Positions 8,591-18,613 of a DNA stretch of 39,053 nt are shown one piece after another. Position numbers and translations under genes: made by a program. Under the pieces are notes generated by a model, which had not been told where the DNA came from, did no database searches, and saw only the letters and a program-made list of their open reading frames with translations. This stretch comes from Propionivibrio sp. (GTDB taxonomy: Bacteria; Pseudomonadota; Gammaproteobacteria; Burkholderiales; Rhodocyclaceae), in the NCBI GenBank assembly GCA_029975435.1, contig JARKPC010000174.1, positions 1 to 39,053 of the forward strand. Direction: 5' to 3'. Within the stretch, counting starts at the first letter, position 1. Each line of letters starts with the position of its first letter.

Positions 8591-9520
8591 TCAGGGATAG
8601 AAAATGTAGAGCCGGTAGCCAGCCGCGCTGATGTCCTTGGCTTCGATCCACAGGCGCACGGGGATGTCGGAATTGGCGGGGAACGCTTGGTCGGAGGACA
8701 GCTTTGCCGGGAGGTATTCCTTCGGTGTGAAGACACGCCGGGCGATGGCGACATCCTGGGTGTCGGTCAGCGACAGTTCGAGCGACGGGTAGGCTTGAGC
8801 ATAGGGCGCTCGGTTGCGCAGCGTGGCGTTCAGGACGAGCAGGTTGCCGCGTGCCGTGTCGGTCTGCAAGTCCGAGGTTTCGATGCTGACCAGTTCCGCG
8901 CGGGCCGGCAAGGGCAGCGGCTTGTCGAGAGCTTGCGAAAAGGTCAGCAGCAGCGGTTGCAGGCTGGGGAACGCCACCGCCAGTTCGCTGCGGTAGTGAA
9001 ATGAGGCCTGACCGGCTAGACCCAGTGCGAGAAGCACGGCGGCCAAGGCAAACGGCCAGCGCGAGGATTTTTCCACCGGGGCAGCGACCGGGGCGGCCAT
9101 GACGCCCTCGGCCCATTTACTGTAGCCGGGGATTTCCGTGGTGTCGCGCGGCAGGATCAGCCCGGCGGCCTTGCCGATTTCCTGTGTGGCGGAGGTGTCA
9201 TGAGCTTCTTCCTCCTCGGAGAGAGCCTCATTGCCGTCGGCTTGTTGAGTTTCGGGTTCGGCTTGCGAGGCCGGCTGCTCCATTTCCGGAATTAGAGCCG
9301 GTTCAGCGGTCAGAGACGATTCCTCCGGGGGAAAGTCAACAATCGTCGCTTGAGCCGGCGTCAGAGCGGGAGCGGTTGCCGCGCTTTGGTCTTCCAGGAG
9401 CGTGTCCAGCGCGTTGAAAACCGACTGGCAGTGCCCGCAACGGACTTTTCCGGCGCGCGCCTTGAGTTGTTCCGGTGTGACGCGGAAGACAGTCTGGCAT
9501 TCCGGGCAGCGTGTTCTCAT
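8591..9520 (-). CDS. Zinc-ribbon (MJ0042-type) DUF3426 membrane protein
   Basis: A 309-aa protein. The N-terminus MRTRCPECQTVFRVTPEQL...KVRCGHCQSVF carries two CxxC pairs forming the MJ0042-type zinc ribbon (residues 5-30). A long acidic, Pro/Glu-rich linker follows, then one membrane helix (FALAAVLLALGLAGQASFHY, about residues 157-176), and a C-terminal DUF3426 domain that should be periplasmic. Function is unknown. It is 9 bases downstream of prmA, a conserved neighbourhood in betaproteobacteria as I recall it. Confidence 0.85.
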   Translation of the reverse strand: MRTRCPECQTVFRVTPEQLKARAGKVRCGHCQSVFNALDTLLEDQSAATAPALTPAQATIVDFPPEESSLTAEPALIPEMEQPASQAEPETQQADGNEALSEEEEAHDTSATQEIGKAAGLILPRDTTEIPGYSKWAEGVMAAPVAAPVEKSSRWPFALAAVLLALGLAGQASFHYRSELAVAFPSLQPLLLTFSQALDKPLPLPARAELVSIETSDLQTDTARGNLLVLNATLRNRAPYAQAYPSLELSLTDTQDVAIARRVFTPKEYLPAKLSSDQAFPANSDIPVRLWIEAKDISAAGYRLYIFYP

Positions 9521-9529
9521 GAGCCGATT

Positions 9530-10423
9530 TTACGCGGGTTTGATCCCGGCCAGGCAGACCCAGCCTTCCCTGGTGTCGGCAACGGCCAGTGGGATCCATG
9601 GCGCGTAGGCGGCGATCAACTCGTCGGTCTGCTCCGCCAGAATGCCGGAAAGCGCGAGTCTGCCGCCTGGGCGCACGTGCGAACAGATCGCCGGCGCGAG
9701 CGCCTTGAGCGGATTGGAAAGAATGTTGGCGACGACGATATCGAACTGTCCCTTGATTTCTCCGGCCGAGTCGGCAAAGCGCGCGCTCACCTCATTGCGC
9801 TCGGCATTGCTTTTGGCGGCACCGACGGCCTGCGGGTCGATATCGACGCCAAGCACGTCATGGGCGCCGAGTCTGGCTGCGGCAATGGCGAGGATGCCCG
9901 AGCCGCAACCGTAGTCGAGAAGGGATACTCCCGGGGTAACGCTACGTTCCAGCCATTCAAGGCACAGCCTCGTTGTCGGGTGGGATCCGGTGCCGAATGC
10001 CATCCCGGGGTCGAGGACGAGGACGATGGCCTCGGGATCGGGGGCGGTATGCCAGGACGGAACGATCCACAGGCGTCCGGAGATACGGATCGGGTCGAAC
10101 TGCGATTGCGTGAGCTGGACCCAGTTCTGCTCTTCCACTTCTTCCAGCGCGTAATCGGGGGTTCGTTCGAGCCCGGCGAGCGGGGCGCAGGCTTCCAGCA
10201 GCTCGTCGACGTCGGTACCCGATTCGAGCAGGGCGATTACCCGCGAGCGATCCCAGCCGGGTGTGGTGACTGAACCGGGTTCGCCGAATTGCGGCGTTTC
10301 ATTGGGCGTACCGGCGTCGGCATCTTCGATGCTGGCCGACAGGGCACCGGCATCGAGAAGAGCGTCGGCCAGCGATTCGGCGTGCTGACAGTCGGTCTCG
10401 ATGGTGATGGAAAGCCAGGACAT
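9530..10423 (-). CDS. prmA: Ribosomal protein L11 methyltransferase
   Basis: A 297-aa SAM-dependent enzyme that trimethylates ribosomal protein L11. The N-terminal MSWLSITIETDCQHAESLADAL begins the L11-recognition domain. The catalytic domain has the hallmark DPGMAFGTGSHPTTRLCLEWL (about residues 139-159), then motif I LLDYGCGSGILAIAA and the NPL(K)ALAP motif (VANILSNPL). Length equals E. coli PrmA (293). It starts 6 bases after the accC stop, so it is part of the accBC transcript. Confidence 0.95.
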   Translation of the reverse strand: MSWLSITIETDCQHAESLADALLDAGALSASIEDADAGTPNETPQFGEPGSVTTPGWDRSRVIALLESGTDVDELLEACAPLAGLERTPDYALEEVEEQNWVQLTQSQFDPIRISGRLWIVPSWHTAPDPEAIVLVLDPGMAFGTGSHPTTRLCLEWLERSVTPGVSLLDYGCGSGILAIAAARLGAHDVLGVDIDPQAVGAAKSNAERNEVSARFADSAGEIKGQFDIVVANILSNPLKALAPAICSHVRPGGRLALSGILAEQTDELIAAYAPWIPLAVADTREGWVCLAGIKPA

Positions 10424-10429
10424 GCGTTG

Positions 10430-11794
<1,365 letters not shown>

Positions 11795-11806
11795 GGCGGA
11801 AACCTC

Positions 11807-12274
11807 CTAGCCGATGATGAACAACGGTTCGCCGTATTCCACGGGCTGGCCGTTCTCGACCAGAATGGCCTTGATCGTGCCGGAAAAGTCGGATTCGATC
11901 TCGTTGAGCAGCTTCATGGCTTCAACGATGCACAGGGTGTCGCCCGCCTTGACCGTGCTGCCGACTTCGACGAACGGGTCGGACCCCGGACTCGCGGCGC
12001 GATAGAAAGTGCCGACCATCGGCGACTTGACGACCTCGCCTTCGGGTTCATCGGCGTCGTCTTCCAGATCGTCATCGTCGAATGTCGTTGATTTTTCACG
12101 CGGCGCAGGAGCGATTGCAGCGGGAACTCCCTGTGGAATCATGTAGGTTTGCGGTGCTGCCATGGCGGTATGCTTGACGATGCGCACCTTCTCTTCGCCT
12201 TCGGTGACTTCGAGTTCGGCGATGCCTGATTCCTCGACGAGGTCGATCAGCTTCTTGAGTTTTCTCAAATCCAT
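11807..12274 (-). CDS. accB: Acetyl-CoA carboxylase biotin carboxyl carrier protein
   Basis: A 155-aa carrier. The N-terminal [20 protein letters not shown] is followed by a flexible acidic linker (about residues 65-80) and a C-terminal biotinyl domain. The biotin-acceptor Lys lies in [15 protein letters not shown] (about residues 116-130), and the protein ends with the usual GEPLFIIG. The ATG at 12274 has GGAGG seven bases upstream; a longer frame is an upstream extension. It heads accB-accC-prmA. In many relatives aroQ precedes accB, but here the 207 bases upstream contain no gene. Confidence 0.95.
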   Translation of the reverse strand: MDLRKLKKLIDLVEESGIAELEVTEGEEKVRIVKHTAMAAPQTYMIPQGVPAAIAPAPREKSTTFDDDDLEDDADEPEGEVVKSPMVGTFYRAASPGSDPFVEVGSTVKAGDTLCIVEAMKLLNEIESDFSGTIKAILVENGQPVEYGEPLFIIG

Positions 12275-12481
12275 CGGTTGCCTCCAGTGGGTCTGTGTAG
12301 AGCGGCTTCGGCGCGGCCAAGCTGTGTGGCCTATTGACGCTATCTTGCTGCGAAAATCCGTGAAAACGGAGAATATCAATGTGTGGTGGCGGGGTCTGGC
12401 TCGCGCGAAAGCCTGTTGTGCTGCATGCCAGGATTGCGTTGATAGCAGCTAGTTTGCCGTAGTTGGCGACATTTTGTCCAG

Positions 12482-13039
12482 CTAAGGGGTCGCGGCGCCT
12501 TTCAGCAGGCCGTCCAATTCGGCTTCGGGCAGTCGACCGGTCCGTGCCAGGAGAGGTTCCCCGTTTCGGTCGAGAATCAGCGTGAACGGCAGGCCCGATT
12601 GCCGGTTGCCCAGATCCATGCTCAGGGCAACGATTTGCGCCCCGCCGATCAACAATGGGTAGGAAACACCGTGCTGCTGAGCGAAAAGGCGCACCGTCTC
12701 GGGCGTGTCGTTGGAAATTCCGACGAATTGAACGCCTTTGGAGGCGTATTTTTCGCTGATTTGCGAAAAATAGGGCATTTCTTCGCGGCAGGGAGCGCAC
12801 CATGTTGCCCAGAAGTTGATGACGAGGATCTTCCCCTTCCATCGTGAGAAGGAATGAGGTTTTCCCTCGTGGTCATCGAACTGGGCATTGAGCAGGGTGG
12901 AAAGTGCCTCCTTTGAGGCTGATTCCTGTAGCGGGCGTTGGGATGTCTGTTTTTCAGGCCGGACGAGAAACCCGGCCGTGAATGCCACCGCCCCGACCGC
13001 AACGCATAGTGCGGGGAGCAACCATTTTCGGAGAATCAT
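12482..13039 (-). CDS. TlpA/ResA-family membrane-anchored thiol-disulfide oxidoreductase
   Basis: A 185-aa protein with an N-terminal signal anchor (WLLPALCVAVGAVAFTAGFLV) and a thioredoxin-like domain facing the periplasm. The redox motif WATWCAPCREEMP (WCxxC, about residues 75-87) is typical of TlpA/ResA, as is the downstream cis-Pro region (SGLPFTLILDRNG). It likely reduces disulfides, for example in cytochrome c maturation, or acts in a general thiol pathway. It overlaps the upstream hypothetical gene by 4 bases (ATGA), indicating coupling. No specific partner is visible. Confidence 0.88.
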   Translation of the reverse strand: MILRKWLLPALCVAVGAVAFTAGFLVRPEKQTSQRPLQESASKEALSTLLNAQFDDHEGKPHSFSRWKGKILVINFWATWCAPCREEMPYFSQISEKYASKGVQFVGISNDTPETVRLFAQQHGVSYPLLIGGAQIVALSMDLGNRQSGLPFTLILDRNGEPLLARTGRLPEAELDGLLKGAATP

Positions 13040-13635
13040 GCGCTGCCGCCGTCCAGCAATTTCCGGACCGCGGCGATGCGTGCGCGCGCGCGCGGCCTTC
13101 CGTCGCGGGTCCTGAAGGTCACGCGCTCATCGTTGGACGGATATACGACGAGATTGATGTCCGCGTCGTCATCATGCACGGTGAGAACTGCTTCCGCGCG
13201 CTCGGACCTTGGCGTGCTGTGCTGATAGTCGAACTTCTGATTGAGCAGGAATATTTCCACATCCTTGGCGCTGTCGGTGAACAGCTGAATGTCGATTTCG
13301 GCATAACGCCCGGCAGTTCCGTCGAGAACGGAACCCGTCAGATAAGGGTTGAATGCCTGCAAGATCGCCATGAAATCGACGGCTTTTTGCCGAAGATACT
13401 CAATCCTCTCGGATTGTTCGTCGCCCTGAAAGAGGCGTTGGTAGAGACGCAGTTCCGCTTCGACTTCCGCGTCTTCGGGTAATCCGACGTTTTCGGGAAG
13501 TCCCAGGCTGAGTGCTGCCTTGCGCTTGGCTGCGAAGGTGTTGTGGATACCGTCTTCGGCCATCAGCCGGGCGGCGACGCTGGCTATTCGGGAACGTTGC
13601 GGATCGCTGCTCGGGAAGGGGCTGTCTTTGCTCAT
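13036..13635 (-). CDS. Conserved hypothetical protein, possibly nucleotidyltransferase-like
   Basis: A 199-aa protein with no export signal. The N-terminal part (SRIASVAARLMAEDGIHNTFAAKRKAA) is helical. The middle has TGSVLDGTAGRYAEIDIQLFTDSAKDVEIFLL, which resembles the GS...D-x-D region of a nucleotidyltransferase fold (Ser/Gly then Asp-x-Gln instead of Asp-x-Asp). The Arg-rich C-terminus is RARARIAAVRKLLDGG. I recall similar proteins beside mpl and tlpA in betaproteobacteria, sometimes labelled as nucleotidyltransferases. The function is not known. It is divergent from mpl and overlaps the thioredoxin gene start by 4 bases. Confidence 0.75.
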   Translation of the reverse strand: MSKDSPFPSSDPQRSRIASVAARLMAEDGIHNTFAAKRKAALSLGLPENVGLPEDAEVEAELRLYQRLFQGDEQSERIEYLRQKAVDFMAILQAFNPYLTGSVLDGTAGRYAEIDIQLFTDSAKDVEIFLLNQKFDYQHSTPRSERAEAVLTVHDDDADINLVVYPSNDERVTFRTRDGRPRARARIAAVRKLLDGGSA

Positions 13636-13758
13636 CGATCCGTACTCCAGTGGTCAAGGCAGATGGAACCCCGACGCGTTGCCCGTGAACTGCGGGGTAC
13701 AATCCGTCTGATTGGCGAAACGCTCGCCGGTTGGACAATTCTAACTTGGATTTATTTC

Positions 13759-15126
13759 ATGCACATTCACATCCTCGGGATCTGCGGCACGTTCATGGGC
13801 GGGATCGCCCAGTTGGCACGTGCCACGGGACATCGTGTCACGGGCTGCGATGCCGGCGTGTATCCTCCCATGAGCACGCAGCTCGAAGCCGCCGGCATCG
13901 AGTTGATCGAGGGGTACGGCGTCGAGCAGCTCGGGTTGAATCCGGACTGCTTCATCATCGGCAACGCCATATCCCGCGGGAACCCGTTGCTGGAGGAAAT
14001 CCTGGACCGCGGATTGCCCTATGTTTCCGGCCCTCAGTGGCTGGCGGACAACGTCCTGCGCGGACGCTGGGTGTTGGCGGTGGCCGGAACGCATGGAAAA
14101 ACTACCACTTCCTCGATGCTGGCCTGGATACTCGAGGATGCGGGATTGAGTCCGGGTTTCCTGATCGGGGGGGTGCCCATGAACTTTGGCGTCTCGGCGA
14201 GACTGGCGGGCAGTCTGGAGGATTCTCCATTCTTCGTGATCGAGGCCGACGAGTACGACACGGCCTTCTGCGACAAACGGTCGAAGTTCGTCCATTACCG
14301 CCCGCGGACGGCGGTTCTCAACAATCTTGAATTCGATCACGCAGACATCTTCGCTGATCTGGCGGCGATCGAGACTCAATTCCATCATTTGGTGCGTACA
14401 CTGCCGCGTCAGGGACTCGTTGTGTCCAATTCGGCCGAACCCAGTCTCGAGCGGGTCTTGGCCCGCGGTTGCTGGACGCCGGTCGAACGATTCAACGAGC
14501 CGGGTGGTTGGCGGGTCGAGGGCGACGATGCGTCAGGCGAGCTATCCCTGATGCGTGGCAATGAGGTGATCGCCCGTACGGTTTGGTCGCTGTCAGGCGA
14601 ACACAATCGTTCAAACGCGGTTGCGGCGCTGCTGGCAGCCCGTCACGTCGGAGTTCCTCTGGAGCGGGGAGTGGAAGCCCTGTCGCGTTTCCAGAACGTC
14701 AAGCGGCGAATGGAGTTGCGCGGCACCGTGCGAGGGGTCAGCGTTTACGACGACTTCGCGCATCATCCCACGGCGATTGCCACGACGGTTGCCGGCCTGC
14801 GCAGGAAGATCGGGACAGAAGGCGGACCTCGTATCCTGGCGGTCCTCGAACCGCGCTCGAATACCATGAAACTGGGCGTGATGAAGACACAACTTCCCGG
14901 CAGTCTGGCCGAGGCCGACCGCGTCTTCTGTTATGGGGCCAATCTCGGCTGGGACGCCGCGGCGGCGCTGGCGCCGCTCGGGAACAAGGCGACCGTTGGT
15001 GACGAACTGGACACGCTGGTCGCGCAAATTGTCTCGGAAGCACGGTCCGGAGACCACATCTTGGTGATGAGCAATGGCGGTTTCGGGGGAGTTCACAGGA
15101 AACTGCTCGAAGCTCTGGGAAACTGA
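13759..15126 (+). CDS. mpl: UDP-N-acetylmuramate:L-alanyl-gamma-D-glutamyl-meso-diaminopimelate ligase
   Basis: A 455-aa Mur-ligase-family enzyme that recycles the murein tripeptide by joining it to UDP-MurNAc. The start MHIHILGICGTFMGGIAQLA is the Mpl N-terminus, so I place it at ATG 13759, not at the longer frame from 13543. The ATP loop is VAGTHGKTTTSSML (about residues 108-121). The central-domain EADEYDTAFCDKRSKFVHY and the C-terminal VYDDFAHHPTAI (about residues 330-341) are characteristic of Mpl. Length matches E. coli Mpl (457). It is divergent from the hypothetical gene ending at 13635. Confidence 0.95.
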   Translation: MHIHILGICGTFMGGIAQLARATGHRVTGCDAGVYPPMSTQLEAAGIELIEGYGVEQLGLNPDCFIIGNAISRGNPLLEEILDRGLPYVSGPQWLADNVLRGRWVLAVAGTHGKTTTSSMLAWILEDAGLSPGFLIGGVPMNFGVSARLAGSLEDSPFFVIEADEYDTAFCDKRSKFVHYRPRTAVLNNLEFDHADIFADLAAIETQFHHLVRTLPRQGLVVSNSAEPSLERVLARGCWTPVERFNEPGGWRVEGDDASGELSLMRGNEVIARTVWSLSGEHNRSNAVAALLAARHVGVPLERGVEALSRFQNVKRRMELRGTVRGVSVYDDFAHHPTAIATTVAGLRRKIGTEGGPRILAVLEPRSNTMKLGVMKTQLPGSLAEADRVFCYGANLGWDAAAALAPLGNKATVGDELDTLVAQIVSEARSGDHILVMSNGGFGGVHRKLLEALGN

Positions 15127-15213
15127 GAGATCAGCGGCGGCCAGAGAATTGCTGCCATAATGAATTGACGATAACTGACTTAATTCCGGAGCACAGGGCC
15201 GGACGAGTAGAAC

Positions 15214-16230
15214 ATGCCCAAAACGGTCGAAGAAATATCCCGCGAAACCGGCTTTTCCGTTACCACTGTCCGCCTGGTGATCAACGGACAATCGGAAAAG
15301 TACCGGATCAGTGCCGCGACCCGCAAGGTCATCGAGGATTATGTGGCCTTGCACGGGTACTCGATCAACCATGCCGCGCGGAGCCTGAAGCTGAACCGGA
15401 GCGATACGATCGGTTTTGTCGTGCCCGATCTGTCCAATGCGTTTTTCGCGCGCCTGATGGCGGCACTCGAGGTTCTGTGTCGCAAACGGAATCTCCTGTT
15501 GCTGACCGTCGCTTCGCACGAGGATCCGGTATTGGAAAACCGCGCGGTTGCCAACTTGCTCTCACGGGGTGTAGACGGACTCGTCATTGCACCCTGTCAG
15601 GCGACCGTTCTGCCGCAACTGATCAAGGGACGAAGCCGCTCGTCGATTGTGATGATTGATCGTGACTACAACTCGGGACTGTTTCCGACCGTCGTCAGCG
15701 ACAATTTCCAGGGCGGGCTCACGATGTCGCGCCGCATGTTGCGTCAGACGGCGAGTGAGCCTTTCGCGTTCCTGTGCGGCCATGCCGAATCGCCAAGCAT
15801 TCAGGATCGCATCCGGGGGTTCGCGGCGGCTTATGGGGAGGCAGGCATCGCCGGCGCCGAGGCCATGGTCCTGCTGGAGGCGGAAGACAGCATCGACGCC
15901 GGAAGGCGAATGATGCAATCGCTGATTGAAAATGCCCGGCACGCTCCGCGAGCGTTTATGTGCTCGTCGCTGCTGGTTCTGGAGGGAGCGCTCCAGCAGA
16001 TCAAATCCCAGGTCGGCAGTATCGATTCCCGCATTCTGATCGGAACGTTCGACGATCACACCATGCTCGACTTGTTGCCCAATCCCGTGCTCTCGATCCG
16101 CCAGAACGAGAAGATTCTGGCCCAGAAGATCGTCGAACGGCTGGTCGAGCAGCCGGCTGCGAAAAATCTCGACATTTCCTCTGCCGTCGTGGCCACGGAG
16201 CTTGTCTGCCGTAACCTGGACGCGTTGTAA
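15214..16230 (+). CDS. LacI-family transcriptional regulator (Cra/FruR-like), first copy
   Basis: A 338-aa repressor-type regulator. The N-terminal HTH (VEEISRETGFSVTTVRLVING, residues 4-24) is followed by SEKYRISAATRKVIE, the long hinge-proximal linker seen in Cra/FruR. A periplasmic-binding-like effector domain (from IGFVVPDLSN, about residue 67) follows. The recognition helix reads TTVRLVING, lacking the usual Ser-Arg of LacI proteins. It begins 87 bases after mpl and is followed by the ribokinase gene, with a candidate operator (16238-16253) just past its stop codon. It probably responds to a sugar or sugar phosphate made by the adjacent catabolic genes; the effector is unknown. Confidence 0.87.
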   Translation: MPKTVEEISRETGFSVTTVRLVINGQSEKYRISAATRKVIEDYVALHGYSINHAARSLKLNRSDTIGFVVPDLSNAFFARLMAALEVLCRKRNLLLLTVASHEDPVLENRAVANLLSRGVDGLVIAPCQATVLPQLIKGRSRSSIVMIDRDYNSGLFPTVVSDNFQGGLTMSRRMLRQTASEPFAFLCGHAESPSIQDRIRGFAAAYGEAGIAGAEAMVLLEAEDSIDAGRRMMQSLIENARHAPRAFMCSSLLVLEGALQQIKSQVGSIDSRILIGTFDDHTMLDLLPNPVLSIRQNEKILAQKIVERLVEQPAAKNLDISSAVVATELVCRNLDAL

Positions 16231-16237
16231 CGGACGA

Positions 16238-16253
16238 GCTAATTCGACGTAGC
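16238..16253. promoter_or_regulatory. Candidate LacI/Cra-type operator upstream of the ribokinase gene
   Basis: GCTAATTCGACGTAGC, with AGCTA/TAGCT arms and a central TCGA, matches 14 of 16 bases of the perfect-arm site at 31091-31106 in the FGGY kinase promoter. It lies 7 bases past the stop of the first LacI gene and 137 bases upstream of the ribokinase ATG. Its imperfect second half suggests weaker binding or an auxiliary operator. Confidence 0.5.
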
Positions 16254-16301
16254 TGGATGGGTTTTCTCCGCCATTGCGCCGAGCCCATCAAAACACATCA
16301 G

Positions 16302-16329
16302 TAGACAACTGCCCGCCAGCTGATATAAA
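16302..16329 (+). promoter_or_regulatory. Candidate promoter of the ribokinase gene
   Basis: TAGACA (16302-16307) and TATAAA (16324-16329) are separated by 16 bases, ending 60 bases upstream of the ribokinase ATG. Each hexamer differs from the sigma-70 consensus at one position. Confidence 0.45.
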
Positions 16330-16389
16330 TTAGCGAGGTGCTGATTACGATTTAGTAACTGCGCAGCAAAAAATAGACAGGGCGGGGGT

Positions 16390-17280
16390 ATGAACAAGGT
16401 TCTCGTGGTTGGCAGCATCAACATGGATCTGGTTGTCGAAGCCGGGAAGTTTCCCGCGCCCGGCGAGACCCTGCTCGGACAGCGCTTCAGTACGTTTCCC
16501 GGCGGCAAGGGGGCTAACCAGGCGGTCGCCGCACGGCGGCTCGGCGCTCGCGTGGCGATGATCGGTTGCGTGGGCGGTGATGCGTTCGGGCGGGAGTTGC
16601 TCGGCCTGCTCGAAAAAGAGGGCATTGACACCCGCTTTGTTCGCACCGCGGAGGGTATTTCCACCGGAGTGGCCGCAATTACCGTCAGCCAGGCCGAGAA
16701 TTCGATCGTGGTCGTGCCAGGCGCCAACCATGCGCTTTCCCCCGCCGACATACAGGCGGCCGAGAGCGCTTTCGCCGAAGCGGACCTTGTGCTTTGCCAA
16801 CTTGAAATTCCCCTCGAAACCGTGGAAGCCGCCGCGATGCTCGCGGAACGCCATGACAAACCGTTCATCCTGAACCCGGCGCCGGCCATGCCCCTGCCGG
16901 AAGGGTTGCGTGCGCGCACCGCGCTGGTAACGCCCAATGAACACGAATTGTCGATTCTGTCTTCGCTTCCGGACAGCCAGTGGCAGCGGCAGCTGGCGTT
17001 GCACCCCGAGCGCATCCTGATGACCCGTGGGTCCGATGGCGCCTGGTTCGCCGGCAGCGACGGGGAATTGCATCATCAATCCGCATTCAAGGTCACACCT
17101 GTCGATACCACAGGCGCCGGCGATACGTTCAACGGCGCGCTGGCGGCATTCTGGGGCAGGGATCTCGCAGAGTTGGCGCGGCTGGCCTGTGCTGCGAGCG
17201 CGCTTTCCGTGACGCGGGCCGGGGCGCAGGGTGGCATGCCTACCCGGGAAGAACTGGACGCGTTTCTTGGGTCCAGGTAA
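16390..17280 (+). CDS. Ribokinase-family (PfkB) carbohydrate kinase
   Basis: A 296-aa kinase very like ribokinase. The N-terminus is VVGSINMDLVVEAGKFPAPGETLLG, followed by the substrate motif FPGGKGANQAVAARRLGA (about residues 37-54). The PfkB signature DTTGAGDTFNGALAAF (about residues 239-254) contains the catalytic Asp. It would phosphorylate a pentose or related sugar at the terminal hydroxyl. Its place between a Cra-like regulator and the TRAP transporter suggests the phosphorylated sugar comes from the transported substrate or a by-product. RbsK is the closest functional model, but no Rbs ABC transporter is present, so the substrate may not be ribose. Confidence 0.87.
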   Translation: MNKVLVVGSINMDLVVEAGKFPAPGETLLGQRFSTFPGGKGANQAVAARRLGARVAMIGCVGGDAFGRELLGLLEKEGIDTRFVRTAEGISTGVAAITVSQAENSIVVVPGANHALSPADIQAAESAFAEADLVLCQLEIPLETVEAAAMLAERHDKPFILNPAPAMPLPEGLRARTALVTPNEHELSILSSLPDSQWQRQLALHPERILMTRGSDGAWFAGSDGELHHQSAFKVTPVDTTGAGDTFNGALAAFWGRDLAELARLACAASALSVTRAGAQGGMPTREELDAFLGSR

Positions 17281-17494
17281 CGAACATCAAAGGATCGGTA
17301 AAGTCGGCATAGACCGGTAAGCAGCAAGAGCAAAAAGGAAGCAGCAAGGAAGTTGTCGGGCAGGTGAAGAGCGGCGCACGTCGGGTTTTTCAAGTGCAGC
17401 TGTCCGCGCGAACGAATGCGGGCGCAAGCCGGCGGATTCCGGACACGAGGCGCGGATCGGACTTTTTTATTGCAACACTCAGGAAGGAGAAATC

Positions 17495-18520
17495 ATGAGT
17501 AACATTTCGTTGAAGCAGACATGGACCAACAACGGCATCAAGGCGCTGGCGGTGATTGCCGCACTGGGCTTCGGATTCGCCGCACCCCAGGCGATGGCGC
17601 AAACCAAGACCACGATCCGCATCTCGACGCCGGCCGTGCCTGAAGACTGGCATGCCAAGATGTGGACGGTGTTCAAGGAAACGCTGGAAAAATCCGCGCC
17701 TGGCGAGTTCGACGTGCAGATCCACCTCAACGCGGCGCTGTTCAAGCAGGGCACCGAGCCCACGGCGATGGCGCGCGGCAACCTGGAAATGTCGGCCATC
17801 TCGGCGCAGGATATTTCCAAGATCGTTCCGGAATTCTCGATCTTCACCGCCGGTTACATCATCCGCGACCCGGCCCACCAGGCGAAGGTCTTCGATGGCC
17901 CGGTTGGCGCCGAAGTCTTCAAGCCGGTCATCCAGAAGATGGAAGTCACCCCGCTGGCTACCGCGTACCTTGGCACTCGTCAGCTCACCTTGCGCGAAGA
18001 CAGGAATGTGATGACCCCGGCCGACCTCAAGGGCGTCAAGCTGCGCATGCCAGCCAGCAAGGAATGGCTGTTCCTCGGCGAAGCGCTTGGGGCGACCCCG
18101 ACGCCGCTGGCCTTTGGCGAAGTCTATCTGGCGCTCAAGACCGGCACCATCGATGGTCAGGACAACCCGCTGCCGAGCGTCCGTGCCGCCAAGTTCTATG
18201 AAGTCAGCAAGACCATCGTCCTGACCAGCCACCTGGTCGACGCGATCTTCCTGTCCTATGGCACCAAGGCCTTCAACGCGCTGAAGCCTGAGCAGCAACA
18301 AAAGGTCAAGCTGGCCGCCGAGGCCGCTGCGCGTTACAACAACGCCAACCGGATCAAGGACGAAGCGGAATTGGTCGACTTCTTCAAGTCTCAGGGCCTG
18401 AAGGTCATTACCCCCGATGTCGCGGCCTTCCGCAAGACCGTCCAGGAGAAGTACCTGAAGTCCGACATGGCCAAGGTCTGGCCGAAGGGACTGCTGGAAA
18501 AGATCAACGCCGTCAAGTAA
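17495..18520 (+). CDS. dctP: TRAP transporter substrate-binding protein (DctP family)
   Basis: A 341-aa periplasmic binding protein. The signal peptide (about residues 1-35, ending AAPQAMAQ) precedes TTIRISTPAVPEDWHAKMWTVF. The family's conserved Arg, which holds a carboxylate, appears to be in LKGVKLRMPASKEW (about residues 175-188). The segment ALKTGTIDGQDNPL (about residues 211-224) is the classic DctP signature. It captures the substrate for the DctQM permease. A strong AGGAAGGAG site precedes the ATG. The substrate should carry a carboxylate if the Arg is used canonically, which argues for a sugar acid as one nutrient of the cluster. Confidence 0.93.
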   Translation: MSNISLKQTWTNNGIKALAVIAALGFGFAAPQAMAQTKTTIRISTPAVPEDWHAKMWTVFKETLEKSAPGEFDVQIHLNAALFKQGTEPTAMARGNLEMSAISAQDISKIVPEFSIFTAGYIIRDPAHQAKVFDGPVGAEVFKPVIQKMEVTPLATAYLGTRQLTLREDRNVMTPADLKGVKLRMPASKEWLFLGEALGATPTPLAFGEVYLALKTGTIDGQDNPLPSVRAAKFYEVSKTIVLTSHLVDAIFLSYGTKAFNALKPEQQQKVKLAAEAAARYNNANRIKDEAELVDFFKSQGLKVITPDVAAFRKTVQEKYLKSDMAKVWPKGLLEKINAVK

Positions 18521-18533
18521 TCGTTCAATGGCG

Positions 18534-18590
18534 GGCGCCCGTCTTCGCGACCGGGCGCCTGAACGGCCCGGCGCCATGCGCGCCGGGGCC
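18534..18590 (+). promoter_or_regulatory. Two consecutive RNA hairpins in the dctP-dctQ gap
   Basis: The first hairpin is GGCGCCCG (18534-18541) with CGGGCGCC (18552-18559). The second pairs GGCCCGGCGC (18565-18574) with 18580-18590. Neither is followed by a T-run, so they look like mRNA-stabilising or polarity elements that keep binding-protein expression above that of the permease, not full terminators. Confidence 0.5.
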
Positions 18591-18613
18591 TTCGGCATAC
18601 CGGTGGGGGCATC

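Noticed and set aside
13543-13758. N-terminal extension of Mpl by 72 codons
   Set aside because: The extra residues are antisense to the hypothetical gene, and the Mpl N-terminus MHIHILGICGT is at 13759.
16321-16346. Possible third operator (ATTAGC...GCTGAT) in the ribokinase promoter
   Set aside because: The arms are short, one base is mismatched and the centre lacks TCGA, so similarity to the two reported sites is too weak.
17390-18598. 402-codon minus-strand frame opposite dctP
   Set aside because: Antisense shadow of dctP, which has a signal peptide, a strong ribosome-binding site and family motifs.
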